DNA of 64,000 nucleotides, from contig JAOQAG010000017.1 of NCBI GenBank assembly GCA_025963715.1, positions 1-64,000 on the forward strand, written 5' to 3'. Origin of the DNA: Bacteroidota bacterium. GTDB lineage: Bacteria; Bacteroidota; Bacteroidia; 2-12-FULL-35-15. Below the pieces are notes generated by a model. That model had not been told where the DNA came from. It did not search any database and saw nothing but the letters and a program-made list of their open reading frames with translations. Positions 1 to 9,032 of this stretch are shown here, in pieces. A program made the translations under genes and the position numbers. How positions within the stretch are numbered: the stretch's first letter is position 1; the number at the start of each line of letters is the position of its first letter.

Positions 1-45
1 TTATCCGCGGTTGGTCTTCGCGCCAGCAGAAGAGCAAATTACATT
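1..45. repeat. Diverged partial copy of the dispersed palindromic repeat
   Basis: The core CCGCGGTT followed by CGCCAGC and an AAATTAC tail resembles the middle of the repeat at 11660-11851, in the same orientation, but with several mismatches and cut by the window edge. It looks like a third, decayed copy of the repeat pair at 1568-1760 and 11660-11851. Confidence 0.4.
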
Positions 46-81
46 ACAAGATCGTCCCGCACGTGCGGGATTGTTAATTTT

Positions 82-119
82 GCCCGCCCGAATGAACGAA
101 TTCATTCGTTCGGGCGGGC
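82..119. repeat. GC-rich palindrome
   Basis: The arms GCCCGCCCGAATGAA and TTCGTTCGGGCGGGC pair over 15 bases with one mismatch that would be a G-U wobble in RNA. No T-run follows, so a rho-independent terminator is unlikely. A second small palindrome, CCCGCACGTGCGGG, lies at 55-68. The unit resembles the dispersed hairpins elsewhere in the window. Confidence 0.55.
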
Positions 120-164
120 CTTCAAAAAGTTAAAAATTAAATAATTGTAAAATTAAAAAATAGT

Positions 165-197
165 GTCTGTTGGTACAAAGTTCCGGATACTCATTAA
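165..197. repeat. Solitary terminal repeat of the MITE-like family
   Basis: GGTACAAAGTTCCGGATACT is nearly identical to the right end of the full element at 22260-22459. The matching left end and central palindrome are not visible nearby, so this is an orphan end or a deletion remnant. Confidence 0.5.
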
Positions 198-230
198 AGT
201 TTAATATGCTAACCACGAGTGCAGTGCAGA

Positions 231-256
231 AGCGAACCGCCTGGTTCGCTTTTTTT
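231..256 (+). terminator. Rho-independent terminator
   Basis: An 8-bp perfect stem AGCGAACC/GGTTCGCT with a 4-nt loop (GCCT) is followed directly by a run of T. The gene it would terminate lies left of the window. It also insulates the next gene, which starts at 311. Confidence 0.65.
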
Positions 257-285
257 GCGCTTTGCAATTACCTTTCGTACATTTA
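254..285 (+). promoter_or_regulatory. Candidate Bacteroidota promoter for the 311 gene
   Basis: TTTG at 254-257 and TACATTTA at 278-285 are separated by 20 bases. This resembles the Bacteroidota -33 TTTG and -7 TAnnTTTG pattern, with one mismatch in the last base of the -7 box. The predicted start of transcription would leave a short leader before the ATG at 311. It overlaps the tail of the preceding terminator. Confidence 0.35.
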
Positions 286-310
286 TGATCCGACTTTGTG
301 AAAAATATAA

Positions 311-1510
311 ATGGATAAAACACAAACGAATAATAGTATGCAGTTCAACCACAGGAATTTTTATTTCATCATTACTTTATTTTTTTTATTGCCGCTTGCT
401 CAAAGTTGTTCCGTAAGCAAACCGGTTGCAGGACAAGATCCATATATAATGGATGATTCAACAACGATATACAGCACCAATGCTTCCAAGCCTTTTAAAT
501 ATGGTTATGCACTTACAAAACAGGAATGTAAAGATGAATTTGAAGATTATGTAAGAGATTACCAGTTAAAAAAAGGCGATGAGGTTGCTGATATTGGCGC
601 AGCAAGCGGCTGGGTAGAAGGTGCATTTTCTGTGCTGGTAGACAGTGTGCATTTTTACCTGGAAGATATTGATACCAACTTTTTGAGTGAAACGCAGTTG
701 AATAAAGTCATTACTTATTACAACAAAGTGAGGGAAAGTCCGCAAACCAATACGTTTAAGTTTGTGATCGGCACCGAAAAGAAAACCAATTTACCCGACA
801 GTACATTTGATAAAGTTATTTTCAATAATACCTTTCATGAAATTTATGAAGTGTATGATATGATTGAAGATGCCCGTACAAAAATGAAACCGGAGGGGAA
901 GCTGATGATCCGCGAAGCATTTTCGAATGATTATAAAACCATTTGGCACCCGGACTGTAATTTTAAATGCTACCAGGTAAAAAAGCTTATCAAAATTTTT
1001 GAGATACAGGATCTGTACATTACCGGGATGACAGAGCCTGAAAATTCGTTTTACAATCACCTGACGTTTGAGAAAAGCAAAGAACGTTCGGATGAATTTT
1101 TAGCCCGAAAAAATAAAATAGAAGCATACATGCAGGAATTAGATCTGATCAATAAATTCAAGTCTGCGAATGATTCTGTTTGCACCAATAAAATAAGTGC
1201 TGATCTTAAATTACATGCTGCTGAAATTGCAGCCGTCTATACAACGCTGGAAAACTATGTTAATACGGTAGGTTATCAATGGCTCAATAATAATAAACTG
1301 CAAGCCGCTATTAATGTGTTAAAAATAAACATCGCTTTGTATCCGGATAGCGCTAATGCGTTTGACAGTATGGGGGAAGCGTATATGAAAAATTTACAAT
1401 ACGCCCTTGCGCTGCAAAATTATACAAAGTCGTTAGCGCTGGATCCTGATAATGACAATGCGAAGGACGCGGTCAAAAAATTAAAAGGATTGTTGCATCT
1501 TCCGGAATAA
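311..1510 (+). CDS. Lipoprotein with SAM-methyltransferase domain and C-terminal TPRs
   Basis: The N-terminus has a hydrophobic stretch ending LAQSC (Cys33), a plausible lipoprotein signal peptide, so the protein is probably anchored in an envelope membrane. Residues about 60-250 look like a class I SAM-dependent methyltransferase: VADIGAASG (92-100) fits motif I, and a later segment around NNTFHEIYEVYDMIEDA fits the post-motif region. The last ~75 residues form TPR-type helices (AIN..LKINIALYPDSA, then NYTKSLALDPDNDNAK). Substrate is unknown. A cytoplasmic-type enzyme fold behind a lipoprotein signal is unusual, since SAM is not normally available outside the cytoplasm, so either the signal is an anchor only or the domain binds something else. 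The gene is alone, with a terminator before it and a repeat after it. Confidence 0.75.
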   Translation: MDKTQTNNSMQFNHRNFYFIITLFFLLPLAQSCSVSKPVAGQDPYIMDDSTTIYSTNASKPFKYGYALTKQECKDEFEDYVRDYQLKKGDEVADIGAASGWVEGAFSVLVDSVHFYLEDIDTNFLSETQLNKVITYYNKVRESPQTNTFKFVIGTEKKTNLPDSTFDKVIFNNTFHEIYEVYDMIEDARTKMKPEGKLMIREAFSNDYKTIWHPDCNFKCYQVKKLIKIFEIQDLYITGMTEPENSFYNHLTFEKSKERSDEFLARKNKIEAYMQELDLINKFKSANDSVCTNKISADLKLHAAEIAAVYTTLENYVNTVGYQWLNNNKLQAAINVLKINIALYPDSANAFDSMGEAYMKNLQYALALQNYTKSLALDPDNDNAKDAVKKLKGLLHLPE

Positions 1511-1567
1511 AATAAATCAGGATTACTAACAAAAACTACAAATTTTATAGGATCTAACAGTTCGTCT

Positions 1568-1760
1568 GCCTTTTACTTTTTGAAGGCAAAAAGTAACAAT
1601 CCGCCGCGGCGGACTGCCTGTAAGGTAATTTTTCCTTCCGCTGGCGCTGTAGGAAAACCGCGGTTAATTGCGCGCATGCGGTTGATCGCTCCGTAGCTAT
1701 GATTTTTCTGGCGCTTATTTCCGCTATTACTGAACAGGCCGAAATAGTCTGCAGAATGGA
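1568..1760. repeat. Dispersed repeat, inverted partner of 11660-11851
   Basis: Read on the minus strand, this segment matches 11660-11851 closely through blocks such as CCTTCCGCTGGCGCTG, GGAAAACCGCGGTTAATT and CGCTATTACTG. It contains its own hairpin TTACTTTTTG-AAGG-CAAAAAGTAA at 1574-1597. No open reading frame of note lies inside. Units of this kind are common between genes in Bacteroidota. Confidence 0.7.
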
Positions 1761-2107
1761 TATCCTTTTGTTTTTACATAGTGGCAGCAGAATGTTTGAG
1801 AAGCGGAGTACGATTTTAATTCATCCCGATCCGTAGGGAGTACGAAAAAAAAATTAGAAGGGTGCGGCGGCCAGAACAAGTAGCGGGGACGCGTCGGATG
1901 GTGCGTGAGACCGATGGCTTGTTCTTGAATTTTTTGTTTCTTTTTGTTTCAAGACAAAAAGAAAAGAGGATGGAATAAGACTCAATTTGATTTCCATCTT
2001 TTTAGGGATTTAATAAACCTGCATTCTCTAATGCAAAACCATTTAGTATCAAATTTTCGATAGTCGATTAAAGAAGAAACACAACACCCATCAAAACACA
2101 ACAAATA
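1761..2107. other. Intergenic stretch with imperfect hairpins
   Basis: No gene is visible. There is an inverted pair AGAACAAG/CTTGTTCT (about 1873-1880 and 1918-1925) and a hairpin CTTTTTGTTTC-AAGA-CAAAAAG near 1938-1962. This is repeat-derived DNA continuing from the element to its left. Confidence 0.4.
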
Positions 2108-2145
2108 AAAAAACGGGTAACATAATTTGTTGCCCGTTTTTTTTA
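2108..2145 (-). terminator. Rho-independent terminator after the type IX secreted protein
   Basis: The stem AAACGGGTAAC (2111-2121) pairs with GTTGCCCGTTT (2129-2139) with one mismatch that would be a wobble in RNA. Both sides carry long A or T runs, so it can act in both directions. It lies just past the stop codon of the leftward gene ending at 2165. Confidence 0.75.
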
Positions 2146-2164
2146 GAAATAATTACCTGAAAAA

Positions 2165-4090
2165 TTACTCTGCAATTAATTTTCCGGAACCCGCAAGGAT
2201 TCCATTATTCATCAGGCGGTAAAAATAAACGCCACTGTCAAGCTGTCCTCTTTGAATACTAACGGTAGATCCGCTAACAATTTGCTCCAGCACTTTTTTA
2301 CCGGTAATGTCATACAATTGGAACGTCGCATCTTTTAAAACAACACCTGCATCTACGGTTAATGTTGTGGATGTACTGAAAGGGTTGGGATAAATGTGAA
2401 TATTTTGTGCCGCTTGCTGCGATACAATTCCTGTGCATACATCAATGATCACAGAAGCCGAATCAGCATTCGAACATCCGTTCGCATCCGTATACGAATA
2501 AACGATCATGTGTGTACCCGTTCCGGCTGCTGCTGGCGATAAGGTATTGCCGCTGATGCCTGCGCCGGAATATACACCGCCTGCAGGGCTTGCACCGCTC
2601 AGGGTTACATCCGGATTATAAATACAATACGTTCCGAAGGAAGAAACCGAAATCGCTGGTAATGGATTTACAGTAATCGTTGCTGTTCCGGTGGCTGAGC
2701 ATCCGTTTGCACCCAGTGCCGTTACTGTATAAGTAGAAGTGCTGGCCGGTGCATCGCTTAGCGAACCTCCGTTCACTGCACCCGGGGTCCAGGTGTATGT
2801 GGCGCTGCTTCCTGTAACAGTTACTGTTGCGCTGTCGCCCTGGCAGATAGTGCTGCCTGTGGTTACAACAACCGGTAATGCATTTACATAAATGGTGGCG
2901 CTTGCTGTATCCGAGCAACCGTTTAGATCGGTAGCAGTAGCGGTATAAGTTGTGGTAACGGATGGCATATCGGTAACGGAAGCGCCAGTAAGCGCGCCCG
3001 GGTTCCATGTATACATCGTGCCTGTACCGTTGCCGGTTAATGTTCCGGCTGTTCCTGCGCAAACGGTATCGCCGGAAGCGGTAACAGAAGGAAGCGCATT
3101 AATACTCAGGGTAAGTGAATCAGCATTGGTACATCCGTTTGCATTGGTAACACTTACACAATACATTCCGGCAGTACCGGCAGTAATGCTTTGTGTGGTT
3201 TGTCCGCTGCACCAGGTATAGCTGGCACCGGCATTGCCCGCATCAATTGTAAGGTTGTTTCCCTGGCAAATGGCGGTATCGTGTAATGCCAGGGCTGGCA
3301 ATGGATTTACCTGTACGGTGATGGTATCTTCTACCGAACACGACAGGGAAGTAACCGCTGCAATGCAGGAATAATCAGCTGTTGCGGCAGGGTTAACCAT
3401 AATGGAAGAGGTGGTTGCGCCTGTGCTCCACAAATAAGTTACCGGTGGGTAATCATAATGCACAATACCTTCCCAGGGGCGCGCATTAAAAAATGTTCCG
3501 AAAGGATAAGCGCCGCCTGTTCCTTCAAAAATGGTAAGATCAGCGTTACCAGCAAGTGTTGCTCCTGTTGCCGTACCATTGTGGTAACGGTTGTTGTTGC
3601 TCGCTGCGGCAGTATTGGTGAGGTAAAACGCATAGGTCTGTCCGGCTGGGATCACAATGTTTACCGTTACCGGGATAATGGTATAGGCATTCGGTGCGTT
3701 TGGCGTTACCGTGATTGGTCCTGCAAGCATTGTCCATGCAGCGGAATTGGTTTCGGAACCTACAAGTGTTCCCACTTTGTAATAAATATAATACTCGGTG
3801 GTTGGGTTAGGGATGTTCGCGATCAACCCTTCGAAATACCGAATCCGGATGGTGTTTGTGGCTGTGATGTCAAACATGTTTCCATCCTGTCCGTTATTGT
3901 TTACAATCGGGGTAGGTACAACCGTATCAACCGGTGCACCGGCGATCACATTAAATGTAAGCATGGTGGAATCGCCAGCACAAAGTACGGAATCCGTTGT
4001 GGTGATCTGCCGGTCGAATGCGCAGGATTGTGCATTGCTGCCGAGGTAAGCGCAAAGCAATACAATAATTAAGAGTATATTTTTTTTCAT
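2165..4090 (-). CDS. Secreted repeat protein with type IX secretion (T9SS) type A sorting domain
   Basis: A Sec signal peptide (MKKNILLIIVLLCAYLGSNAQ) is followed by about 220 residues of unclear fold and then tandem Ig/PKD-like segments. Each carries the pattern of a C..AGDS or ICQGDS start, a YTWxPG core and an ADS/CS end, as seen in Bacteroidota adhesin-like proteins. The last ~80 residues contain IHIYPNPF, LYDITGKKV and GVYFYRL, the hallmarks of the T9SS type A C-terminal sorting domain, so the mature protein is probably displayed on the surface or secreted. Ligand and role are unknown. The gene is monocistronic, with an exact -7 box upstream and a terminator downstream. Long antisense frames over it are composition shadows. 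Confidence 0.88.
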   Translation of the reverse strand: MKKNILLIIVLLCAYLGSNAQSCAFDRQITTTDSVLCAGDSTMLTFNVIAGAPVDTVVPTPIVNNNGQDGNMFDITATNTIRIRYFEGLIANIPNPTTEYYIYYKVGTLVGSETNSAAWTMLAGPITVTPNAPNAYTIIPVTVNIVIPAGQTYAFYLTNTAAASNNNRYHNGTATGATLAGNADLTIFEGTGGAYPFGTFFNARPWEGIVHYDYPPVTYLWSTGATTSSIMVNPAATADYSCIAAVTSLSCSVEDTITVQVNPLPALALHDTAICQGNNLTIDAGNAGASYTWCSGQTTQSITAGTAGMYCVSVTNANGCTNADSLTLSINALPSVTASGDTVCAGTAGTLTGNGTGTMYTWNPGALTGASVTDMPSVTTTYTATATDLNGCSDTASATIYVNALPVVVTTGSTICQGDSATVTVTGSSATYTWTPGAVNGGSLSDAPASTSTYTVTALGANGCSATGTATITVNPLPAISVSSFGTYCIYNPDVTLSGASPAGGVYSGAGISGNTLSPAAAGTGTHMIVYSYTDANGCSNADSASVIIDVCTGIVSQQAAQNIHIYPNPFSTSTTLTVDAGVVLKDATFQLYDITGKKVLEQIVSGSTVSIQRGQLDSGVYFYRLMNNGILAGSGKLIAE

Positions 4091-4110
4091 GGGTTTGTTT
4101 TTTGAGTAGT

Positions 4111-4118
4111 CAAAGATA
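4111..4118 (-). promoter_or_regulatory. -7 box (TATCTTTG) of the T9SS-secreted protein gene
   Basis: On the minus strand TATCTTTG matches the Bacteroidota TAnnTTTG consensus exactly, about 20 bases before the ATG at 4090. The -33 element is poor (no clear TTTG at the expected distance). Confidence 0.5.
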
Positions 4119-4188
4119 GAAAAAAGAGGAAATAAAACAGGTATTGTTTTTTACCGCAATGCAGCAGTGCGATCAACATTTGTTTAAT

Positions 4189-4556
4189 CCTTTTGTTGAG
4201 CGTAGCGTCCCGCTACGTCCATTTTAAAGCGGCCTCTGGCCGCATCCGATTATGATTTTATCTGTAAATTACACACCCCTAACCCCTCTCAAGAGGGGAA
4301 TTTGATCCTGATGAATTAAAAATTATATTCTTCAATAAAATTATAAAATAATAATATACTCAATAAGTCGTGAAGAATGCAGTTCCCCTCTTGAGAGGGG
4401 TTAGGGGTGTGTGCTGCATTTAGCTAAACACATAGCTTAATGCACAGGTTCGTAATATTAGTTTCTGTTTATAAAAAAAACATTTAAATGAAAAAGGCGG
4501 GACGCCTGTCAGGAAGAACCTAGCGGGACGCTACGCCCAACGGCAAAAGGTTAAAA
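4189..4556. repeat. Nested palindromic repeat between convergent spacer ends
   Basis: Two inverted repeats are nested. The outer arms contain GTAGCGTCCCGCT near 4194-4208 and its complement AGCGGGACGCTAC near 4533-4546. The inner arms ACACACCCCTAACCCCTCTC (4271-4290) and its complement ending near 4412 match over about 30 bp. The inner 80 bases are AT-rich. No gene is present. The symmetry suggests insertion of one palindromic unit inside another. Confidence 0.65.
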
Positions 4557-4568
4557 GTATGACTACGA

Positions 4569-5672
4569 TCATTCTTTACTCCCCAGCAAAACAGAGCTCC
4601 AACCGTATTTATCTTTTTTTATTTTCCAGATAAAACCGTCAATAAAATAATGCAGCAGCTGTGGCAATGCCAAGAGTGGGATCAACAGCGACATTAAATT
4701 TTTGCTATCCGTAAGATCAGGTAAAAAAGCAGAAGTAGGAAAAACGCTGCCGTGTTCTTTCCATATAAAACCATCCCACAGCAATTCTTCGGCGTAAGCC
4801 AAAACGATCAGGAATCCCAGGAAAATAAGAATGTTCCGCGGTTTAAAAAACACGGCGATCCAATTTGTTTTAGCTGGGATCTGCTCTTTTTGTTTGTTGC
4901 CGTAAGCCCAAACCAATGCGTAATAGGGGATTCCGTGGCTTACAACATTCAGCAATGTAAACGTGAGATCGCCTTTTAAATACACAATGCCCATGTACCA
5001 GGATACAACGGTACCGGCGACCAGTAAATTTTTTGGCAGGTTAAATTGTTTGTATTTTATAAAAAAGAAAATTTCTTTTGAGATGTAAACCAATAAAATA
5101 ATCCCGTAAATGATTTGAAAAACGGGGATCAGCTGTGGATAATTGAAGTATACAAAATCGTTATCGATGAACCAGTTGAATAATTGTTTCCCCTGTAAAT
5201 GCCAATAAAGCAATGGATACAGCGTGGCGGCATAAATGGTAAGGGTGTCAATTTTTTTTGAAATGGAAGAAGGCTGCTCCTTGCGTGAATACAAACGCAT
5301 GAAACCGTATTGTTGCCGGATAAAATGAAAAACAGCAAGATACGTCATCACTCTCCAAAAGAATAAAGGATTTATGGAATGCAGGAATACGCCTGTAATA
5401 TAAATGATCAGCGGACTGCCGTAAAAAAGAAGCTTGTTTTTTAATACCGTTTCTTTGTCCATGTACGTGCGGTAAATAGTGCTGTACACATGGCCCACAT
5501 CAATACACACAACGAGGAAAAACCACAGCCATTCACTTTCGCCGTTTGTATCATTGAAAAAAAGAGTAGGGAAAAGAAAAATAATAAGCAGGCACAAAAA
5601 TGGCGGAAGCAGTATAAATACTGTATCGTACAGGCTTGATTTGATCCAGGGATTTTTAGCTGCTGCGCTCAT
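4569..5672 (-). CDS. Polytopic membrane protein, last gene of the polyamine-type operon
   Basis: I do not recognise a family. The 367 residues contain about eight to nine hydrophobic segments, for example around 16-36, 45-60, 85-100, 110-125, 180-200, 215-235, 285-305 and 335-355. Conserved-looking polar residues (DVGHVYSTIYRTYMD, VFHFIRQQYGFMRLYSRK, SHGIPYYALVWAYG) face these helices, a layout seen in small-molecule-handling membrane enzymes or carriers. It overlaps the preceding oxidase gene by about 17 bases, indicating translational coupling. By position it may act on the same metabolite as the SpeD/spermidine-synthase-like proteins; this is inference only. Confidence 0.7.
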   Translation of the reverse strand: MSAAAKNPWIKSSLYDTVFILLPPFLCLLIIFLFPTLFFNDTNGESEWLWFFLVVCIDVGHVYSTIYRTYMDKETVLKNKLLFYGSPLIIYITGVFLHSINPLFFWRVMTYLAVFHFIRQQYGFMRLYSRKEQPSSISKKIDTLTIYAATLYPLLYWHLQGKQLFNWFIDNDFVYFNYPQLIPVFQIIYGIILLVYISKEIFFFIKYKQFNLPKNLLVAGTVVSWYMGIVYLKGDLTFTLLNVVSHGIPYYALVWAYGNKQKEQIPAKTNWIAVFFKPRNILIFLGFLIVLAYAEELLWDGFIWKEHGSVFPTSAFLPDLTDSKNLMSLLIPLLALPQLLHYFIDGFIWKIKKDKYGWSSVLLGSKE

Positions 5673-7296
5673 CTGTTTTGTTCAAAACCTGCTTGGCGGC
5701 CAGGATGCCTCTGTAAAATGCCTGTTCAAATATGGAAATTCCGCTCATATCGGAATGTGCAAAATAAAGATTCTCAAATCCTTTTTCGAGTATGGCTCTT
5801 GATGGGTTACTCCGGAAATGCCTGGTCGGGCTGATCATTCCGTGGCCCAGTACATTCACTTCAATGTCCTCGACCAGCTCTTCTATTTTTGGATGCACCG
5901 CTTTTAGATCATCAATGATAAATTTCTGCCAGTAATTTTCATCATTGGTATAAATCGCCAGCCGTTCTTCTTTTGGTGTGTGCTCCGAAAAATTGTAATA
6001 ATACGTGATCACTGTTTTTTCTTTGTCCGTGTCAAAGGTTTGATGGCAGGCATTTACATAACCGAGTGATTTTGAATTGTAGGAAACATTGTCCCAGGAA
6101 AGATCCTGCAGTCCGTTCAACTCTTTTTTAGTACGGATGCTGATGTTGGCAACGATCCATGGATAATATCCGAAGGAATCCCAGTTGATGCCGGTATCAA
6201 ATGCAAGTATGCGCTTGTTCACAAATTGCGGCGTTGCCATGATCACCTGCTGGCATTCGTATTTAATGCTTTCATTTTTTTGCACATCAAAAACAAAACA
6301 ATTCCAGTGTCCGTTTTCTTTTTCCACTTTGTACGTGAGCATTTGCGTATATAAATGCGACTGTACTTCCGACATTAATTTTTTCGTTAAAAAATGATTT
6401 CCTTCCGGCCATGCCAGCAGATCGAAATTGGACGCATTGCCCGCTTTACCATTGCGCGATGAAAAATAATGGAAGGCAGCCCATGCCGATGTGTTTTCGA
6501 TGGTGCTGCCAAAATCATCCTTGCAGCAATAATTTACATACCATAATAAAAAAACGGTGGTGTAATTTTCCTGTTTCAGGTATTCCGCAATGGTCATGGA
6601 ATCCAGCTTCATGAATTCTTCATCTTTGCTGCTCAATTCCAATGGAATGGTAAATGCCGGAAGTCCGTCGGTACCAATTTTATTTTTAAAGCTTTCGGTA
6701 TACGTTAAAAAACGGATCAATTCTTTTTTTTCTTCTTCGTTCAATCCCTGTTTCGGTGGAAGCCCGTCCTGCCAGATGCCGCGATAAAAAAGGCGTTCCT
6801 GCGGCTCAAAACAAATGTAATATTCGTCGTATAACGGTAAACCTGCATCATCAAAACCGGTAATGATTTTGTGATCGCTTAAAAAATCGATCAGCTCACA
6901 AAAATTTTCATTGGGGATAGGCAGATAATGCGCAGCAAATGGATATTCCGAAATAGCATTTTTTCCGCCTTTGGAATTCCCGCCAATTTCCGTATCCAGC
7001 TCAACTAATTTAAAATCGTTGAAGTTGTTTCGTTTTAACCAGCGTGCAGCGCTCAGTCCCGAGATTCCTCCGCCAACGATCAATGTATTTAATTGTTCGG
7101 TGCGCAGCGGTTGCGGAAATTTATTTTCCCGCAGCAAATGCCCCGTTTTTGAATTGGTGCCGGTGATCCGTGTTTGAAAAGCCGGTTTTGCAGAAAAAGG
7201 ATTGCAGGCATTCAAATACGGGATCGCCAGGAGAAGCCCGCTCATTTTTAAAAAGCTTCTTCTGTTCATGCCGCTATTGAACTTTTCCCCACTCAT
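5656..7296 (-). CDS. Tat-type FAD-dependent amine oxidase-like protein
   Basis: The N-terminus carries NRRSFLK followed by a hydrophobic stretch and a Cys (LNAC), a twin-arginine signal that may also be a lipoprotein signal. A Rossmann FAD site follows, LIVGGGISGLSAARW at about residues 73-87, then VELDTEIGGNS, the second nucleotide-binding element of the amine oxidase/phytoene desaturase superfamily. The C-terminal part has the closing FAD segment (LYFAHSDMSGISIFEQAFYRG). It likely oxidises an amine outside the cytoplasm, but the substrate is unknown. The frame extends to a TTG at 7302. ATG codons at 7296 and 7269 are both plausible, the latter placing the RR motif nearest the start. It overlaps the upstream gene by about 20 bases. 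Confidence 0.8.
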   Translation of the reverse strand: MSGEKFNSGMNRRSFLKMSGLLLAIPYLNACNPFSAKPAFQTRITGTNSKTGHLLRENKFPQPLRTEQLNTLIVGGGISGLSAARWLKRNNFNDFKLVELDTEIGGNSKGGKNAISEYPFAAHYLPIPNENFCELIDFLSDHKIITGFDDAGLPLYDEYYICFEPQERLFYRGIWQDGLPPKQGLNEEEKKELIRFLTYTESFKNKIGTDGLPAFTIPLELSSKDEEFMKLDSMTIAEYLKQENYTTVFLLWYVNYCCKDDFGSTIENTSAWAAFHYFSSRNGKAGNASNFDLLAWPEGNHFLTKKLMSEVQSHLYTQMLTYKVEKENGHWNCFVFDVQKNESIKYECQQVIMATPQFVNKRILAFDTGINWDSFGYYPWIVANISIRTKKELNGLQDLSWDNVSYNSKSLGYVNACHQTFDTDKEKTVITYYYNFSEHTPKEERLAIYTNDENYWQKFIIDDLKAVHPKIEELVEDIEVNVLGHGMISPTRHFRSNPSRAILEKGFENLYFAHSDMSGISIFEQAFYRGILAAKQVLNKTDERSS

Positions 7297-8791
7297 CTTC
7301 AAAATAATGAATTAAAATCTGGTTGTTTAATTTATTGATCTCGGTAGGTACACAAGCCATATCTTTTGGGAAGCTGGTCATTTCCGCATAACGCGATTCG
7401 TCGTAATATTTTAACTTATCAGGTAAAAAATAAGGAGTGGGCGACAAATTATAAAATCCCATCACATAGCCCCATTCGCCAAACGATGGTACGTATAAAT
7501 GGTACGCCAGCGTTTTAAATCCAACGGACTGCATGGTATTGTTTACGCACCAGAATGATTTGCGGGCAACAAAAGGGGAAGTACTTTGTACAACAAAAGC
7601 ACCTGTTGGAGAAAGTGCTTTTTTAATTTCTTTATAGAAGGAGGTGGTGTATAATTTCCCGACGGAAAAATTGGAAGGATCGGGAAAATCAATGATGATG
7701 AAATCAAAGATGCGGTGATTTTGTTTGAGCCAGCTGAATGCATCTGTGTTGATCACGTGCAGCTTTGGATTGGTAAGCGAATGATTGTTGAGCGCCTGCA
7801 ATAATTCGGAATGCTTGAACAGCGCAGTTACCGATGAATCCAAATCTACCAGTGTAATACTGTCCACCGTTGGATATTTTAATACTTCACGCACAGCAAG
7901 GCCATCGCCGCCACCCAGGATCAGGATATTTTTTGGATTGCTGATGCGTGATAAGCCCGGATGTACCAGCGCTTCGTGGTAGCGGTATTCATCGGCAGAG
8001 CTAAATTGCAGATTATTGTTCAGGTACAGCTTGGTCACACCTTTATCGCTTGTTAAAATAATGCGCTGATAAGGAGAGGATTTGCTGAAAATAATGTTTT
8101 CGTTGAACGACATTGACTCGGTATAGGTTTGAATTTGTTCTGCAAATACAAAACCGATCAGCAGGAGCAGGGTGGCAATAAAAGCCTGGATCCGGAGGAA
8201 ACGCAGGTATTTGATGGCCGATTCAAATGTAAAGCACAACACAATGGCAACAACAATGTTGAGTAATCCGAAAAAATAAGAGGTTTTTAAAAGTCCCATG
8301 TACGGAACCATAAAGAGCGGGAAGAGGATGGAAGCAAACAGTGCGCCGATGTAATCGAATGTAAATACTTTGGATACCAGCTCGCTGAAATCAAATTCAT
8401 CTTTCAGGATGCGCATCAACAATGGGATTTCCAAACCTACCAATGTTCCGGTAAGGATGATCAAACTGTAGAGGATCACATGAAAACCGCTGGCATGTTC
8501 AAATGCAATAAATAAAATGGTGGAGCTTACGCCGCCCACAACACCTACCAGGATCTCAATCTGGATGAACCAGCTCAGTAAATTCACTTTAATGAATTTA
8601 CTGAGGTAGGAGCCAATTCCCATGGAGAATAAATAGATCCCGATGATGGTGGAAAACTGGGTTACCGAATCACCAAGCAGGTAACTCGCCAGCGTTCCCG
8701 CGATCAATTCATAGATCAGCCCGCAGGTGGCAATCACAAATACCGAAACGAGCAGTAAAAGCTGATTCTTTTTTTTCTTGATCAGGGACAT
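7274..8791 (-). CDS. Membrane-fused spermidine synthase-like aminopropyltransferase
   Basis: Residues 1-220 form about seven transmembrane helices. Residues 235-490 are a spermidine synthase-like Rossmann domain: YQRIILT (241-247), LYLNNNLQFSSADEYRYHE (about 255-273), the SAM-site ILGGGDGLAVREVL (291-304), the acidic LVDLD (314-318), NTDAFSWL and the catalytic-region IIIDFPDPS. Free spermidine synthases are about 280-300 aa, so the membrane half is an added domain. The family transfers an aminopropyl group from decarboxylated SAM to an amine, and some membrane-fused members have lost that specificity. The adjacent SpeD-like gene supports a linked pathway. The gap to the upstream DUF350 gene is 3 bases. 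Confidence 0.85.
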   Translation of the reverse strand: MSLIKKKKNQLLLLVSVFVIATCGLIYELIAGTLASYLLGDSVTQFSTIIGIYLFSMGIGSYLSKFIKVNLLSWFIQIEILVGVVGGVSSTILFIAFEHASGFHVILYSLIILTGTLVGLEIPLLMRILKDEFDFSELVSKVFTFDYIGALFASILFPLFMVPYMGLLKTSYFFGLLNIVVAIVLCFTFESAIKYLRFLRIQAFIATLLLLIGFVFAEQIQTYTESMSFNENIIFSKSSPYQRIILTSDKGVTKLYLNNNLQFSSADEYRYHEALVHPGLSRISNPKNILILGGGDGLAVREVLKYPTVDSITLVDLDSSVTALFKHSELLQALNNHSLTNPKLHVINTDAFSWLKQNHRIFDFIIIDFPDPSNFSVGKLYTTSFYKEIKKALSPTGAFVVQSTSPFVARKSFWCVNNTMQSVGFKTLAYHLYVPSFGEWGYVMGFYNLSPTPYFLPDKLKYYDESRYAEMTSFPKDMACVPTEINKLNNQILIHYFEDEWGKVQ

Positions 8792-8794
8792 AGA

Positions 8795-9010
8795 TTATCC
8801 GTGAATTGCTGATGAAATGATCAGCCCAATGGCGATCATAAATGCAGATGCCAGTACTGCAAAGGCCATGTTTTGTTTGTCGATGATCTCTTTCCACAGA
8901 TCGCGCGGGGTCATTTTATCGATGAGCCAAAAAGCCAGGACCAGTGTAATGATTCCGAAAACAGCATAAACAAATGCTGCGGCCAGGTATTGTAAGTGAA
9001 GTGCTTCCAT
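8795..9010 (-). CDS. DUF350 small membrane protein
   Basis: The protein has 71 residues with two hydrophobic helices (about 8-28 and 48-68) joined by KMTPRDLWKEIIDKQN. The TPRDLWKEI-DKQN-A-A pattern is that of the DUF350/YjfL family, which usually has two or four such helices. The function is not established. DUF350 genes often sit with DUF4178 and polyamine-type genes, as here. Its tight spacing in the operon suggests it forms part of the same membrane complex. Confidence 0.8.
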   Translation of the reverse strand: MEALHLQYLAAAFVYAVFGIITLVLAFWLIDKMTPRDLWKEIIDKQNMAFAVLASAFMIAIGLIISSAIHG

Positions 9011-9032
9011 TGTGATGTATTTTAGTTCTTAA

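Noticed and set aside
219-416. 65-codon frame overlapping the start of the lipoprotein methyltransferase gene
   Set aside because: It crosses a terminator hairpin and overlaps the better-supported frame beginning at 311, which has a lipoprotein signal peptide.
3458-4072. 204-codon plus-strand frame over the T9SS-secreted protein gene
   Set aside because: Antisense shadow of repetitive Ig-like coding sequence; the minus-strand gene has promoter, signal peptide and sorting domain.
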